Assembly: GCA_030748455.1 (NCBI GenBank)
Contig: JASMLY010000006.1
Coordinates: 1 to 64,000, forward strand
Direction of reading: 5' to 3'
Length of the DNA stretch: 64,000 nt
From: Phycisphaerales bacterium
GTDB taxonomy: Bacteria > Planctomycetota > Phycisphaerae > Phycisphaerales > SM1A02
Shown here: positions 25,801 through 33,804 of the stretch, piece after piece
Layout: each line of letters starts with the position of its first letter
How positions within the stretch are numbered: position 1 is the first letter of the stretch
Translations under genes and position numbers: made by a program
Notes under the pieces: generated by a model
The model's input: only the letters and a program-made list of their open reading frames with translations
What the model was told of the DNA's origin: nothing
Databases searched by the model: none

Positions 25801-27957
25801 ACTTAACTCTTGTGCTTTCTTTGCATCTTCCTCCTTGCCCATCGCACGCAAACGAGCTGCTGCCATTGCTTGCTTCGTCGAAAAATCGAGCAGGACAGAA
25901 GCTGTTTCGGAATGTTTATTATTTTCTTCTAGATCACTCTCTTCAATCACCGCGATGATTGCTTCAATTCGATCCTCAGAAAGTAACAGAATTTTCAGTT
26001 GGGCCAACTGTTTTGAATCTGGATTAAGCGCGATCGCCTGATCAAGATAATCGATCGATTTTTCTTTCTCTCCTACTGCGTCGTATCCCATTGCGAGCGC
26101 GTGATACAATCGCGAATCAGGTTCTGGGGTTGCGTCAATTGCTGCTTGGATCGTTGCGATCGCTTCTTCTGTATTCCCTTGCGAGATCTCCTGCTCAAAT
26201 GCAGCAATAGCTTTGATAGTCGGAGTTGCAAACCGGTTCTCATCATTGGGTGACTGCAACGCTAAATTTTCTAACATCGCGAGAATATCTGGAGAATTCT
26301 CAACTACCTCGTCTGGCAGCATTGACAACGTAGCGAACGCCTCGTCATATTCTTTTAGTTCTATTTCTACTTGAGCCTTTAAATAAACGTGGAATGGAGT
26401 TGGGCGGTACTGAATTGCTTCAGAAAAACGGTCTTTTGCAAGACCAAGCGACTGAGCATCTTGGTGAGACATACCTGCTTTTCGATAGACTTCAGCAGTA
26501 GATTGGGGGAAGGGGTACCTTGAAATGAGCTCTTCGTATTTTGCAGCTGCCTCACGAGTCCTTCCCTCAAGCAATGCAAGGTCTCCATCGGCTTCTAAAA
26601 GCAACGCATTGGTCAAATCACCCGAAACGTACTCTTTCACAACATCTCTTCGGTGTACCGCTTCGGCAATGTTTGCCTCTTTTTCTATTGGGTCCGTTGC
26701 CTCCATACCGTCCACCCAAGCGATCTGGAACAAGATGCTCGCAGCCTGTGGGCGGAGAAGGAACTGTTGGATCGACAAAACACCAACTGGTTGTTGCGGC
26801 GCATCTAAAACGAGTGTCGCTTGTTCCTTGGCGTCTTCTACGCGGCCTTGTTCAAAGAGGAGACCCGCATACTGATACCGAAAAGTAAAGTTATCAGGGT
26901 GTTCTTCTAAAAATTGCTTAAACACACCCAACGCTAACTTCTTCCCCTCTGAACCACTACCCTGCAACACCCCCACCACATTTGCCGCTTGTGCTTCATG
27001 CAAGGAAGGGTCAAACGTCGCGATAATCGTGTCAACTGCGTTGGTAGCATCTTGTTGTGCTTGCTCCACTTCTTGCGTTGTAAATGTACCTGGTTTCTTT
27101 TGATTTTCTTCTAGTATTTGTTGCCGTCTTAGAAGAACTTCTTTCGCGTAGACCAGTGCCATCTCTAATGAGTCCCCTGCGTTTAAACGAGCATCCTGCA
27201 TCGTTTGGTCTGCAATCAAGCGGTTCTTTTCAGCCTGTGCATTCCTTCTTTGGGTTACAAGGTTGTAGTACACCGCCATCCGTCCGTGGGCAAGTGCACT
27301 CCATGCCAATTCATTGCCAGGATCACTCTCAAGTGCTTCAAGTAGATCCACCTCTCCTGGAAACCGGATGTTCCCATCATCATCGATTGTGTCTGTCATC
27401 GCATTATCATCAATCTTTAAATGCGTCAGTCCACGATAAATCAACGCTTCATACCGCCTTGGGTGATCTTCTGGCAATCGATCTAAAGCGAGATCAGCCA
27501 CATTTTGTAATTGGCGCCAGTAGACAAGATCACCTGTCTTCTGCGCAGTATTGTGTAACTCATACAGCAATGCGAATTGTACATCTGCATCAGTCGAGTT
27601 ATAGCGAGCTTCATGAATGAGTGTAGAAATGTACTCCCCATAGAGAACTTTCGCTTCATCGAGTGTTTTTGGTGTAATTGCCAAGGTTGCTTCTTGCAAT
27701 TTATCGATATGAGATAACACAGCAGGTTCTTTTTTTACTGCTCTCCCATACATTTTCCTCGCTTGCTTGAAGGATCCTTCTGCCATCAACGCATCGCCAG
27801 CTGTAATGTTTCGCTCAGCTCCACGATAGACGTTGATAAACCAAAACCCCCCAACAATGGCAAGGGTGAATACAGAAATCGCGACAACAGCCGTTATCAA
27901 CTTTTTGTTTGCTTGCGCTTTCTTCTTTGATTTCAAATTTTTCGTTTTCTTAGCCAT
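22837..27957 (-). CDS. Giant membrane-anchored TPR protein of the EPS locus
   Basis: A 1706-residue protein: lysine-rich cytoplasmic start (MAKKTKNLKSKKK), one membrane helix (about 23-47), then almost nothing but TPR helix pairs (for example NELAWSALAHGRMAVYY, SKSWKLLGQVYQVQKIQNEA, PRSPEVLDALGWSYIQNGQ). Exosortase loci often encode a TPR protein (PrsT-like, about 900 residues), and this one is nearly twice that size. It lies between the exosortase and Wzc-like genes. AGGAG about 11 nt upstream supports the start. It is probably a periplasmic scaffold for polysaccharide synthesis or export; no catalytic domain is visible. Confidence 0.85.
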   Translation of the reverse strand: MAKKTKNLKSKKKAQANKKLITAVVAISVFTLAIVGGFWFINVYRGAERNITAGDALMAEGSFKQARKMYGRAVKKEPAVLSHIDKLQEATLAITPKTLDEAKVLYGEYISTLIHEARYNSTDADVQFALLYELHNTAQKTGDLVYWRQLQNVADLALDRLPEDHPRRYEALIYRGLTHLKIDDNAMTDTIDDDGNIRFPGEVDLLEALESDPGNELAWSALAHGRMAVYYNLVTQRRNAQAEKNRLIADQTMQDARLNAGDSLEMALVYAKEVLLRRQQILEENQKKPGTFTTQEVEQAQQDATNAVDTIIATFDPSLHEAQAANVVGVLQGSGSEGKKLALGVFKQFLEEHPDNFTFRYQYAGLLFEQGRVEDAKEQATLVLDAPQQPVGVLSIQQFLLRPQAASILFQIAWVDGMEATDPIEKEANIAEAVHRRDVVKEYVSGDLTNALLLEADGDLALLEGRTREAAAKYEELISRYPFPQSTAEVYRKAGMSHQDAQSLGLAKDRFSEAIQYRPTPFHVYLKAQVEIELKEYDEAFATLSMLPDEVVENSPDILAMLENLALQSPNDENRFATPTIKAIAAFEQEISQGNTEEAIATIQAAIDATPEPDSRLYHALAMGYDAVGEKEKSIDYLDQAIALNPDSKQLAQLKILLLSEDRIEAIIAVIEESDLEENNKHSETASVLLDFSTKQAMAAARLRAMGKEEDAKKAQELSDRAKAESLEYQKLALEGDGDKEQILLVQFESALTDKEFDRAKTLLEQAKTLDVDALIVGSAEIRLLLRQAQESEPESQEQITLYQNARDGAQVLVSEFPYSSKSWKLLGQVYQVQKIQNEALAAFSKAYDLSPTDRAAVGLYLRALLRASSDSQRILRVAQDAHATFPSDNQLTEMWLNIEAQHGSKADVLHTRAARYELQPSDRHNALQYALFLVQLNPTRELILNESGTSKFTLNAWSALNTAQKQTVILKQKTAWLNLVDTILEEVKKDPDTDLNSALTHAAIERERGRLDDASEVLDQYIQRKEGSDEYTTVIIAVANFLVDSQRPQQARTMLEAALGSQSEKLEVSAALGYLLLQSGLDYERANKELAAAAKVSDNSLVYFNWIDSLIRLNRFQEAESALTEVAFKGSNIEYSKSMAQAKIHQRKGEIQFAQGEMQNARTELELYRLALAKALEADEKNPIPYLLLCKTLINEYTLTQNKELLTEAIAVSDRGSEFHQGSEDFAIVRTDVLQADGQLRRAIEELDSFLMSKPEANRIRNTLIEAHLDADDFDKAIAVATDGVSANPRSPLWHQSLGNLHMRLNDDRAAACEAYLKAISLEPSVQSVFVIDNLTRTDQELPHRDLLKMARGPLSKQHPIVQSIEAKSLQALGQQRDAEIAMKNSWNGYQNAIRNKWISDQALLPWFLNVAFIYSENPEAGETFIHERIGDDPSPLELMGIAMYWYQCEQENLDKAIAILDQVYAHPEANDDDKIGSLMRKGGFLVEKGRYEEGGIVFRKLNDEFPRSPLVLNNLAYVVGVYLNKPVEGLEIARDAAKLSPRSPSIIDTVSKLYELTGDETKAAETLDYLIQVDPANAEAMARLALLYAGGLEQPERAIVLATRARSVKPRSPEVLDALGWSYIQNGQRAKGERFLQRSLEYGETALAYLHTAQVVRDRGAYEEALGQLRLAEELASDQHTLDRISAVKDDIRKTQAAVGQQGT

Positions 27958-27989
27958 CGGTTTGACAACTCCTCATCATCGTTTATGCT

Positions 27990-29744
27990 TTATTTGCTCT
28001 GCAGTTTCGATACTTCGACCCAATCTGGTAGACATGACATGATATCTGGCAGCAATACGGTGGAAAGATCGGACACAGTTGATTGAAAATCTTCGAGGGT
28101 AAAACTTTGAGTACCTCGAATAGTAAATTGAATTTTACAGTAGTAGGCAAACTTTGAAGATGGATCAAACGCCAACAATCGGATGTTTTCTGGATAGGCT
28201 GTCGCTCTTCCATTTGCAACAAAAAAATACCCAGCAAAGACATGATCGTCTCCGAATTCTGGATGTGAAAATTCTGTCGTTCGCAGCTCGAATTCGCCAA
28301 GTGGCATATAGATCTTTTCTTCTTCTCCCGAGATGCGATTTGTTTTAACCACATATGGAAACGCCGCTCCACTTTCTGAAAAATCTGCATCATAGTCCCA
28401 CAATTCTTCTCCAACTTGAATGGGGATGTTGATCGGTTCTGCAGTGAGTGGAACAAAGCCACCTGCCACCATGCAGCGATCTGGAACGTGCGGGATTGCG
28501 TCAATCTGTCCCGTGTAATATGCAATGTGAAGTTGAACCATCGGGATCGAACGAGTTTTGTCAACATAGTTTCTACTGAGATACATATCAGTCCCGAGCG
28601 CTTCTACTCCCGCCTTGTCAAACCGCACATCTTTTCCAGCAGATTTCCATGTGTTGAGTTTTGTTGGTATCACTGCAAGGTCATGTCTTGGATAGACTGC
28701 TTCTTTGCGGAGATAAACGTTCAGCGCCTGAACGCCGACCTGCAATCCAACTGCTGAAGTTGCAAGTAAGCCAATAACAAGTACAAAACCAGAGACCGCT
28801 GAGTACCCAAACGTTATTGTATTTGCAGTTGTTGGTTCTTCCTCATCAAATGGCTCCTCGATGAAAATGTTTTTCAACAACCACACGATCCCTAAGTAGA
28901 TGAGAAATGCGGGGATGAGCCAAAGGGTTCCCACAAATGTGTGAAAATCCCCAGTAGCAAAACCACTGTCAGCGATGCTCAACAATCCAAGTGTAACAAC
29001 ACGGAGAATATTTACGAACACTGCTGTTGGTAGAGCAAAAATGACCAAAACAATCCGTTGCCAAAGATGAGGAAGGCTTGTGTACGCCATCGCGACACCA
29101 AGGGCAAAGAATGCCATCAGCATACGCATACCGGAACACGCTTCAGCGATGTTCAGTGGATAGAACTCCCCGTCGTACAATATTTCTAACGTGTTACCAG
29201 CTCGTGTTACGTCAAGCCCAAGAAAAGACAGGCCATAATACGAACCGATCGATGCGATGTCCTGCAACTCAAATGTGACAACTTCCATTAATCGGTCAGA
29301 GATTGTCTGACCAAAAACGATGAGATAGAGCAATGGGAACCAAAGATATCGCATCGGCTTCCACCCAAACAGAAACAACACGATCCCAACAATTGCAGCG
29401 CTAACTCCAAAGCCCATCAGGTTGTGATGATGCATTGCAGTTGGACCGAGTGCACAGAGGGTGTACCACGCTAATCCTAATAGGAGCAGGACAATGCCAG
29501 ACCATGCTCGCGTAAAAGGAACCGCAAGAATTCGGTCTCTACAAAGCCAAACAAAGTATCCCGAGATAAACGGAATGATCAGCGTGTGCCCCCAATCCGC
29601 TTGTTGCTTGATTGCAAAGAGAACTTGCCGTTGTAGGAAATCCCAAAAAATCCAGATAAATGCAACTGCTAGTACCGCACTCCACAACAACAATTTTTGC
29701 GTTGAGGGTGTTTGGATTTCTGCATTTGTGGAATCACTTGTCAT
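27990..29744 (-). CDS. Exosortase fused to an EpsI domain
   Basis: A 584-residue fusion. The N-terminal half is an exosortase with about eight membrane helices and the catalytic triad Cys203 (EACSGMR), Arg248 (NILRVV) and His268 (DFHTFVGT). Exosortases cleave PEP-CTERM tails and attach proteins at the cell surface. After a helix at about 300-320, the C-terminal half (about 345-584) is an EpsI-like periplasmic domain (PTKLNTWKS, AYYTGQ, HVPDRCMVAGGF). The ATG at 29744 is chosen over a TTG at 29819; neither has a strong Shine-Dalgarno. The gene sits between the Wza-like exporter and the giant TPR protein. No PEP-CTERM substrate is encoded in this window. Confidence 0.88.
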   Translation of the reverse strand: MTSDSTNAEIQTPSTQKLLLWSAVLAVAFIWIFWDFLQRQVLFAIKQQADWGHTLIIPFISGYFVWLCRDRILAVPFTRAWSGIVLLLLGLAWYTLCALGPTAMHHHNLMGFGVSAAIVGIVLFLFGWKPMRYLWFPLLYLIVFGQTISDRLMEVVTFELQDIASIGSYYGLSFLGLDVTRAGNTLEILYDGEFYPLNIAEACSGMRMLMAFFALGVAMAYTSLPHLWQRIVLVIFALPTAVFVNILRVVTLGLLSIADSGFATGDFHTFVGTLWLIPAFLIYLGIVWLLKNIFIEEPFDEEEPTTANTITFGYSAVSGFVLVIGLLATSAVGLQVGVQALNVYLRKEAVYPRHDLAVIPTKLNTWKSAGKDVRFDKAGVEALGTDMYLSRNYVDKTRSIPMVQLHIAYYTGQIDAIPHVPDRCMVAGGFVPLTAEPINIPIQVGEELWDYDADFSESGAAFPYVVKTNRISGEEEKIYMPLGEFELRTTEFSHPEFGDDHVFAGYFFVANGRATAYPENIRLLAFDPSSKFAYYCKIQFTIRGTQSFTLEDFQSTVSDLSTVLLPDIMSCLPDWVEVSKLQSK

Positions 29745-29850
29745 AAACGTTGTAGATCGTCTGTTGGATGCGTGTGCTTCAACACAAATGTAGAGTTCAT
29801 AATTGGATATTGTTGCCAATGAATAGGACGTACCTGAAGTTCAAACAACA

Positions 29851-31608
29851 TTAAAACCCTGATCTTGGTGGAGCACCAAATACATCGTTGCCAAAGTTGC
29901 GATCAAGTAGGAAACCAAAGCCGTAGGAAGTTCTAAAGCCGTTACGAATGATTGCCATGGGAGTTGATCCCCAATCTGTCCCAACACTGATGAGATCATC
30001 AGCACGTAGGAAAATATCTGGCTCGGTTTTTTGCATGATTGCAGCGAGATTCAAGGTCACGGTCGCTTCAAGATTATCCCCGATGCGTCTTGTCAAACTA
30101 ACTTTTTCTGGCTTTGCGGTAGGCCCAAGCCCACCAGCTGCAGCGATCATTCTTGCGAGTGTCAATCCTCCGGTTGCAGGCAGTTGGAACACGCCCGGTC
30201 GTGCAACAGCACCCCTGAGATACACATTGCCCATTGGCGAAGATGCCACGTAGATTCGGTCATCGGGACGAACAACGATGTTGTAGGAACTGTCACCGTT
30301 TTTCAACCTCTTCCACGGAATCTCGATGATGCGTTCAAGAATCACTTCAGGAACAGCTGTGTCTGTATCTGGGCTCGCGACATCCGCATGTTTCTTTTTG
30401 GATTTGTCACCTCCGGAATCGACAGCAATCCATTCATCACGCTCAGGAACATAAATGAATGCTGGAGCAGCGTCTGGAATACGAGAAGATGGACCCATCA
30501 AATGATCGATATCAACTGGAGGTTTCTTAGAGGCTCGGGTTGGGATCAAATCATCAACATCAAGCAGTTCATCTGGGTCGCCTAACAAAATCCCTGGAGA
30601 AACTGATTGGAGTTCTGTCTCCCCAGATGTTGGCGCTGGAGTTGGATCAGATTGATCTGTATCAACGAGAAGGTCTGAAACATCGAGCGGTTGCTCTGAG
30701 CCTGAGTTTCCACCTGTCGAGTCTTTTTGTTCTAACTCGTTGTGAGGTACTACAGGTGGTGGATCGAGAGGCGCATCAGATGAAGGATCTGGCGCATTCG
30801 ATTGTGGCGAACTTGCGTCAGCACCGATATCAAGTTGTTTGATAAGGTCTTCGATGCTCAGGTTTGTCTCTGTGTTTTTTGGGGCAGAAGAACCCTGATG
30901 AAAATCTGGATTTTTAGGAGTACGTGTTTCGGCATTCTTGTGTCCGTGATCAGTTTCCCACGAAGGAGTTACTTGATCGTGTAAGGCAAGTTGACGAATC
31001 ACATAGATCTTCTTCGTCGTTTGTGGTACGCCCCCAGCAAGTGCGAGTGCATCGACGAGACGTAGGTTTGGTTGCGTCAGTGTAAACACACCCCATCGTT
31101 GTAACTCTCCATACATCGTATAGGTAAACGCTGTTGAATCTGCCATACTCACTTGCACACTCGGGTGTGTCATCAACACCTTGCCTAGTTCTTCAACGAG
31201 TGTATCTTGGAACTCTTGTTGCGTAAGACCAGCTGCTAAGACATCGCCAACTTCTGGCACACGAAAATACCCACTTTGATCAACCCTGCGAATCACAGGG
31301 TGAATTTGTTGGGAGTTGTACAACCCGTAGATGTCAGCCGTAACAGTATCCCCTGGGGCAATTCTGTATGTGAGATCTACTGGCATGAGATCCTCTGCCG
31401 TTACTCTTGAGAGTTCACCACGTTGCAATGGCTCTTCAATAATGTCAATACGATCGAGAATTGGAATTGTTGTTGGTGTGGGCTTGTAATACCCTGCTGC
31501 AGCCGGATCTCCCATCCAAGCATTCGCATTACAACCAGACATCAACAGTACTGATGTGATCGATAGTACGGCTAGGAGTAACGTTGTTGCAATTGCTCTT
31601 TTTCGCAT
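29851..31608 (-). CDS. Wza-like polysaccharide export lipoprotein
   Basis: A 585-residue outer-membrane export protein. Lipobox LLMSGC at about 22-27, then a Poly_export domain (TYRIAPGDTVTADIYGL, GYFRVPEVGDVLAAGLT) and a first SLBB domain. A low-complexity acidic Pro/Ser-rich insert (about 215-385) separates this from a second SLBB domain (GNVYLRGAVARPGVFQLP) near the C-terminus. The insert is not usual for Wza. GGAAG 4 nt before the ATG supports the start. It heads the exopolysaccharide operon that runs to 17883. Confidence 0.9.
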   Translation of the reverse strand: MRKRAIATTLLLAVLSITSVLLMSGCNANAWMGDPAAAGYYKPTPTTIPILDRIDIIEEPLQRGELSRVTAEDLMPVDLTYRIAPGDTVTADIYGLYNSQQIHPVIRRVDQSGYFRVPEVGDVLAAGLTQQEFQDTLVEELGKVLMTHPSVQVSMADSTAFTYTMYGELQRWGVFTLTQPNLRLVDALALAGGVPQTTKKIYVIRQLALHDQVTPSWETDHGHKNAETRTPKNPDFHQGSSAPKNTETNLSIEDLIKQLDIGADASSPQSNAPDPSSDAPLDPPPVVPHNELEQKDSTGGNSGSEQPLDVSDLLVDTDQSDPTPAPTSGETELQSVSPGILLGDPDELLDVDDLIPTRASKKPPVDIDHLMGPSSRIPDAAPAFIYVPERDEWIAVDSGGDKSKKKHADVASPDTDTAVPEVILERIIEIPWKRLKNGDSSYNIVVRPDDRIYVASSPMGNVYLRGAVARPGVFQLPATGGLTLARMIAAAGGLGPTAKPEKVSLTRRIGDNLEATVTLNLAAIMQKTEPDIFLRADDLISVGTDWGSTPMAIIRNGFRTSYGFGFLLDRNFGNDVFGAPPRSGF

Positions 31609-31755
31609 GGTCTTCCAGTCAATTTGGACCTTACTGAGAAGGTCACCTTATAGTCGTCCATGGAGGCATATTGCCACCATGCCATCAATATCGCAGATGG
31701 TATCGGACTTTATCGTCCAAAGAAGGGCGATTGGTTGAGATCGAAGAAGCATTGC

Positions 31756-31761
31756 TAGAAT
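31756..31761 (+). promoter_or_regulatory. -10-like box 8 nt before lipA
   Basis: TAGAAT ends 8 nt before the ATG at 31770. A TTGAGA at 31735-31740 is only 15 bp away, so the -35 is uncertain. No Shine-Dalgarno is present. Confidence 0.45.
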
Positions 31762-31769
31762 ACAGATCT

Positions 31770-32810
31770 ATGTCCTCTTCTCACTCCGAACCAATCCCCT
31801 GCAAGAAAGAAAATCTCGACGTTCAACCTGCAAGACATGAGCGACTCTTAGGTGGTGATACGACGAGAAGTACAAGAAGTTCAGCACTCGTAGATTTAAG
31901 TGGACACGTACTCAACAATGCGCGTGCACAACACTTGTCCCAACCAAGAAAACCGAGTTGGATCAGGGCAAAAGTCCCTGGTGGAGTTGGATATGAGACG
32001 ATGCGCCACACTATAGAATCCCATGGCCTCTCGACCGTTTGCCAAGAGGCTTCCTGCCCTAATATCGCCGATTGTTGGGCAAGAGGCACTGCGACAATCA
32101 TGATTCTTGGTGATATATGCACCAGATCGTGTGGATTCTGTAACGTTCGAACAGGGAAGCCGCTCCCGCCCGACCCGAATGAACCAGAGAATGTAGGGAA
32201 ATCAGTCGCCCAAATGGGATTAAAGCACATTGTCATCACATGTGTTGATCGAGATGATCTCCCCGATGGGGGGGCGAAGATCTGGGCTCAAACAATCAAT
32301 GCGTGTCATCTTCATGCACCAAACACCTCTGTGGAGGTACTCGTAGGCGATTTCAGAGGGGATCAATCCGCGTTACGAACAGTAATCGATGCAAAACCAG
32401 AAATCCTCGCACATAACCTAGAAACAGTCCCAAGAATGCATCGGGCAGTACGACCCCAAGCAACGTACGAACGGTCAATGCGTGTCCTACAACAGATCCA
32501 AGATTCAGGTCTCGTCAGTAAAACTGGCATCATGGTCGGAATTGGAGAAACAGACGAAGAGGTCATTTCCTTACTCCAAGACGTCCAAGAGCGAGCAAAA
32601 ACCGAGATCATCACGATCGGTCAATACCTCCAACCGACTAGAAATCATCTCCCTGTCGATCGATGGGTGCACCCAGATCAATTCAAAAAATATGAAAAAA
32701 TCGGCATAGAACTCGGGTTTCGAGTAGTCGAGTCAGGCCCCCTCGTACGAAGCTCGTTCCATGCGGAAGAGCAAGTGCGTGCACTTGAGGCCCATCCCCA
32801 AACTGAATAA
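31770..32810 (+). CDS. lipA: Lipoyl synthase
   Basis: A 346-residue radical SAM enzyme that inserts two sulfurs into octanoyl-lipoyl domains. Both iron-sulfur sites are intact: the auxiliary cluster CxxxxCxxxxxC (CQEASCPNIADC) and the radical SAM motif CTRSCGFC. The C-terminal RSSFHAEEQ provides the serine ligand of the auxiliary cluster. The start at 31770 is chosen because it follows a TAGAAT box; the reading from 31671 is longer. Even so the N-terminus carries about 40 residues more than typical LipA. No lipB is seen nearby. Confidence 0.95.
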   Translation: MSSSHSEPIPCKKENLDVQPARHERLLGGDTTRSTRSSALVDLSGHVLNNARAQHLSQPRKPSWIRAKVPGGVGYETMRHTIESHGLSTVCQEASCPNIADCWARGTATIMILGDICTRSCGFCNVRTGKPLPPDPNEPENVGKSVAQMGLKHIVITCVDRDDLPDGGAKIWAQTINACHLHAPNTSVEVLVGDFRGDQSALRTVIDAKPEILAHNLETVPRMHRAVRPQATYERSMRVLQQIQDSGLVSKTGIMVGIGETDEEVISLLQDVQERAKTEIITIGQYLQPTRNHLPVDRWVHPDQFKKYEKIGIELGFRVVESGPLVRSSFHAEEQVRALEAHPQTE

Positions 32811-32880
32811 CCCGACTTTTGCCGTAAAACGTTGCCATATCAACCTTTAGACCACTCTTCTACTGGTCGATGAGGGGTGC

Positions 32881-33204
32881 ATGATCCACGATACAGCATT
32901 TCAAAGAACCGACGCGGCAGATGTTGAGCACCGTTGTACAGCACGCCAAAACTATCAGGGTGAAGCCATTTTGCGATGGAGCCACGATTTTGGCACACCT
33001 GTTCGGTATCAGGTCGTTGACCGCAGCGAGGGCGGCATCCGAATTGTTTCTCAGTTACCCCTTACAGAAGGGATGACAGGGGTGATCACACGCTATCTAC
33101 CAGAAGGCACACCGATCAACCAACCAATAATGGTCGCGTGGGCAAGTTCAACCCCCGATGATGATGGGTATCACTGCGGAATCTGGTTTTTCGGCACACC
33201 ATAA
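32881..33204 (+). CDS. Small PilZ-domain protein (candidate c-di-GMP receptor)
   Basis: A 107-residue protein covering one PilZ-like domain. It has the RxxxR motif (RCTAR near residue 18) followed about 30 residues later by DRSEGG, matching the (D/N)xSxxG motif; together these bind c-di-GMP in PilZ proteins. The rest is beta-rich (VMVAWASSTPDDDGYHCGIWFF). GAGGGG about 5 nt before the ATG gives a ribosome-binding site. The same window encodes two HD-GYP proteins and an MshEN-type ATPase, so it could be a receptor in that network. A strong hairpin follows the stop. Confidence 0.78.
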   Translation: MIHDTAFQRTDAADVEHRCTARQNYQGEAILRWSHDFGTPVRYQVVDRSEGGIRIVSQLPLTEGMTGVITRYLPEGTPINQPIMVAWASSTPDDDGYHCGIWFFGTP

Positions 33205-33221
33205 TCGAGACGAACTGTATG

Positions 33222-33300
33222 CTCCGCGAGCCTCCGGCTCAATGGACGGAGGCTCGCGGGGGAGAGAAGGAAGGAAAAAGAGAAAGGAGAGAGGAGAGTT
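33222..33300 (+). other. Strong GC hairpin plus polypurine tract after the PilZ gene
   Basis: A perfect 13-bp stem (33224-33236 with 33247-33259) with a 10-nt loop starts 20 nt after the PilZ stop. It is followed by about 38 nt made only of G and A (33258-33298). There is no U-run, so it is not a classical terminator on either strand; it may stabilise the 3' end or mark a pause site. No coding potential is seen. Confidence 0.55.
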
Positions 33301-33380
33301 TCTGAAGGTGGCTTTGTCACCACTAGTACGACAATACCCACAAACAGAGTTCTTTTCATTTTTAGCAATTTTTATTTTTT

Positions 33381-33434
33381 TGAGCAACAATGCCCGCTCA
33401 TTGATTCTCTTTCTGAATGAGCGGAGTGCTCATT
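33381..33434 (+). promoter_or_regulatory. Leader with alternating, mutually exclusive hairpins
   Basis: Four alternating arms occur just before the ribosome-binding site of the sigma-like gene: TGAGC (33381), GCTCATT (33396-33402), AATGAGC (33416-33422) and GCTCATT (33428-33434). Arm 3 can pair with arm 2 (9 bp, 33394-33402 with 33416-33424) or with arm 4 (7 bp, 5-nt loop), and arm 1 can pair with arm 2 or 4. This is the geometry of an attenuator or translational switch. Confidence 0.45.
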
Positions 33435-33456
33435 CCTTACAGACAGGAAGTCGCCC

Positions 33457-33771
33457 ATGATCGCCGACACATCTCCAATTGGCCGTATTGGCCCCCCCTC
33501 ACTACCTCAGAGGGCTCAAGAACCACAATTACGGCTTCAACGTGATCTGCAACCAGATCGCCTTCGAACTTTTTTTTCTAATTTGTCTTGGACTGATCGG
33601 CAAATTCTTGCCCTTCATTTCGCTGAAAAACTCTCCGCATGGGATATTCACGTCGCACTCAATATGTCCATGACCGATGTGTTGTGCAGAATTCAGCGAC
33701 TTCGAAAACTAGCCCTCGCATCCATTCAAGCAGGTCGAGGTCGTTGCAATGCAAGTTTGTCTATGCGTTAG
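33457..33771 (+). CDS. Orphan sigma-region-4-like helix-turn-helix protein
   Basis: A 104-residue protein. Residues about 43-93 (LSWTDRQILALHFAEKLSAWDIHVALN then VLCRIQRLRKLALASI) match sigma-70 region 4, the domain that contacts the -35 element. Region 2 is absent, so it is not a complete sigma factor. It may be a region-4-only regulator or one half of a split sigma. AGGAAG 6 nt before the ATG is a clear ribosome-binding site. The upstream leader contains alternating hairpins. The gene is followed by threonine aldolase on the same strand. Confidence 0.7.
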   Translation: MIADTSPIGRIGPPSLPQRAQEPQLRLQRDLQPDRLRTFFSNLSWTDRQILALHFAEKLSAWDIHVALNMSMTDVLCRIQRLRKLALASIQAGRGRCNASLSMR

Positions 33772-33791
33772 CCTTCTGCACCACTCTTCTC

Positions 33792-33797
33792 TACAAT
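33792..33797 (+). promoter_or_regulatory. -10-like box before threonine aldolase
   Basis: TACAAT is 7 nt before the ATG at 33805, the start that gives the usual family N-terminus. It overlaps the alternative ATG at 33796, which argues against that upstream start. Confidence 0.45.
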
Positions 33798-33804
33798 GAG
33801 TAAG

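Noticed and set aside
17883..31608. PEP-CTERM substrate within the exosortase locus
   Set aside because: The C-termini of the proteins in the window were read for a PEP-like motif, a helix and a basic end; none has all three.
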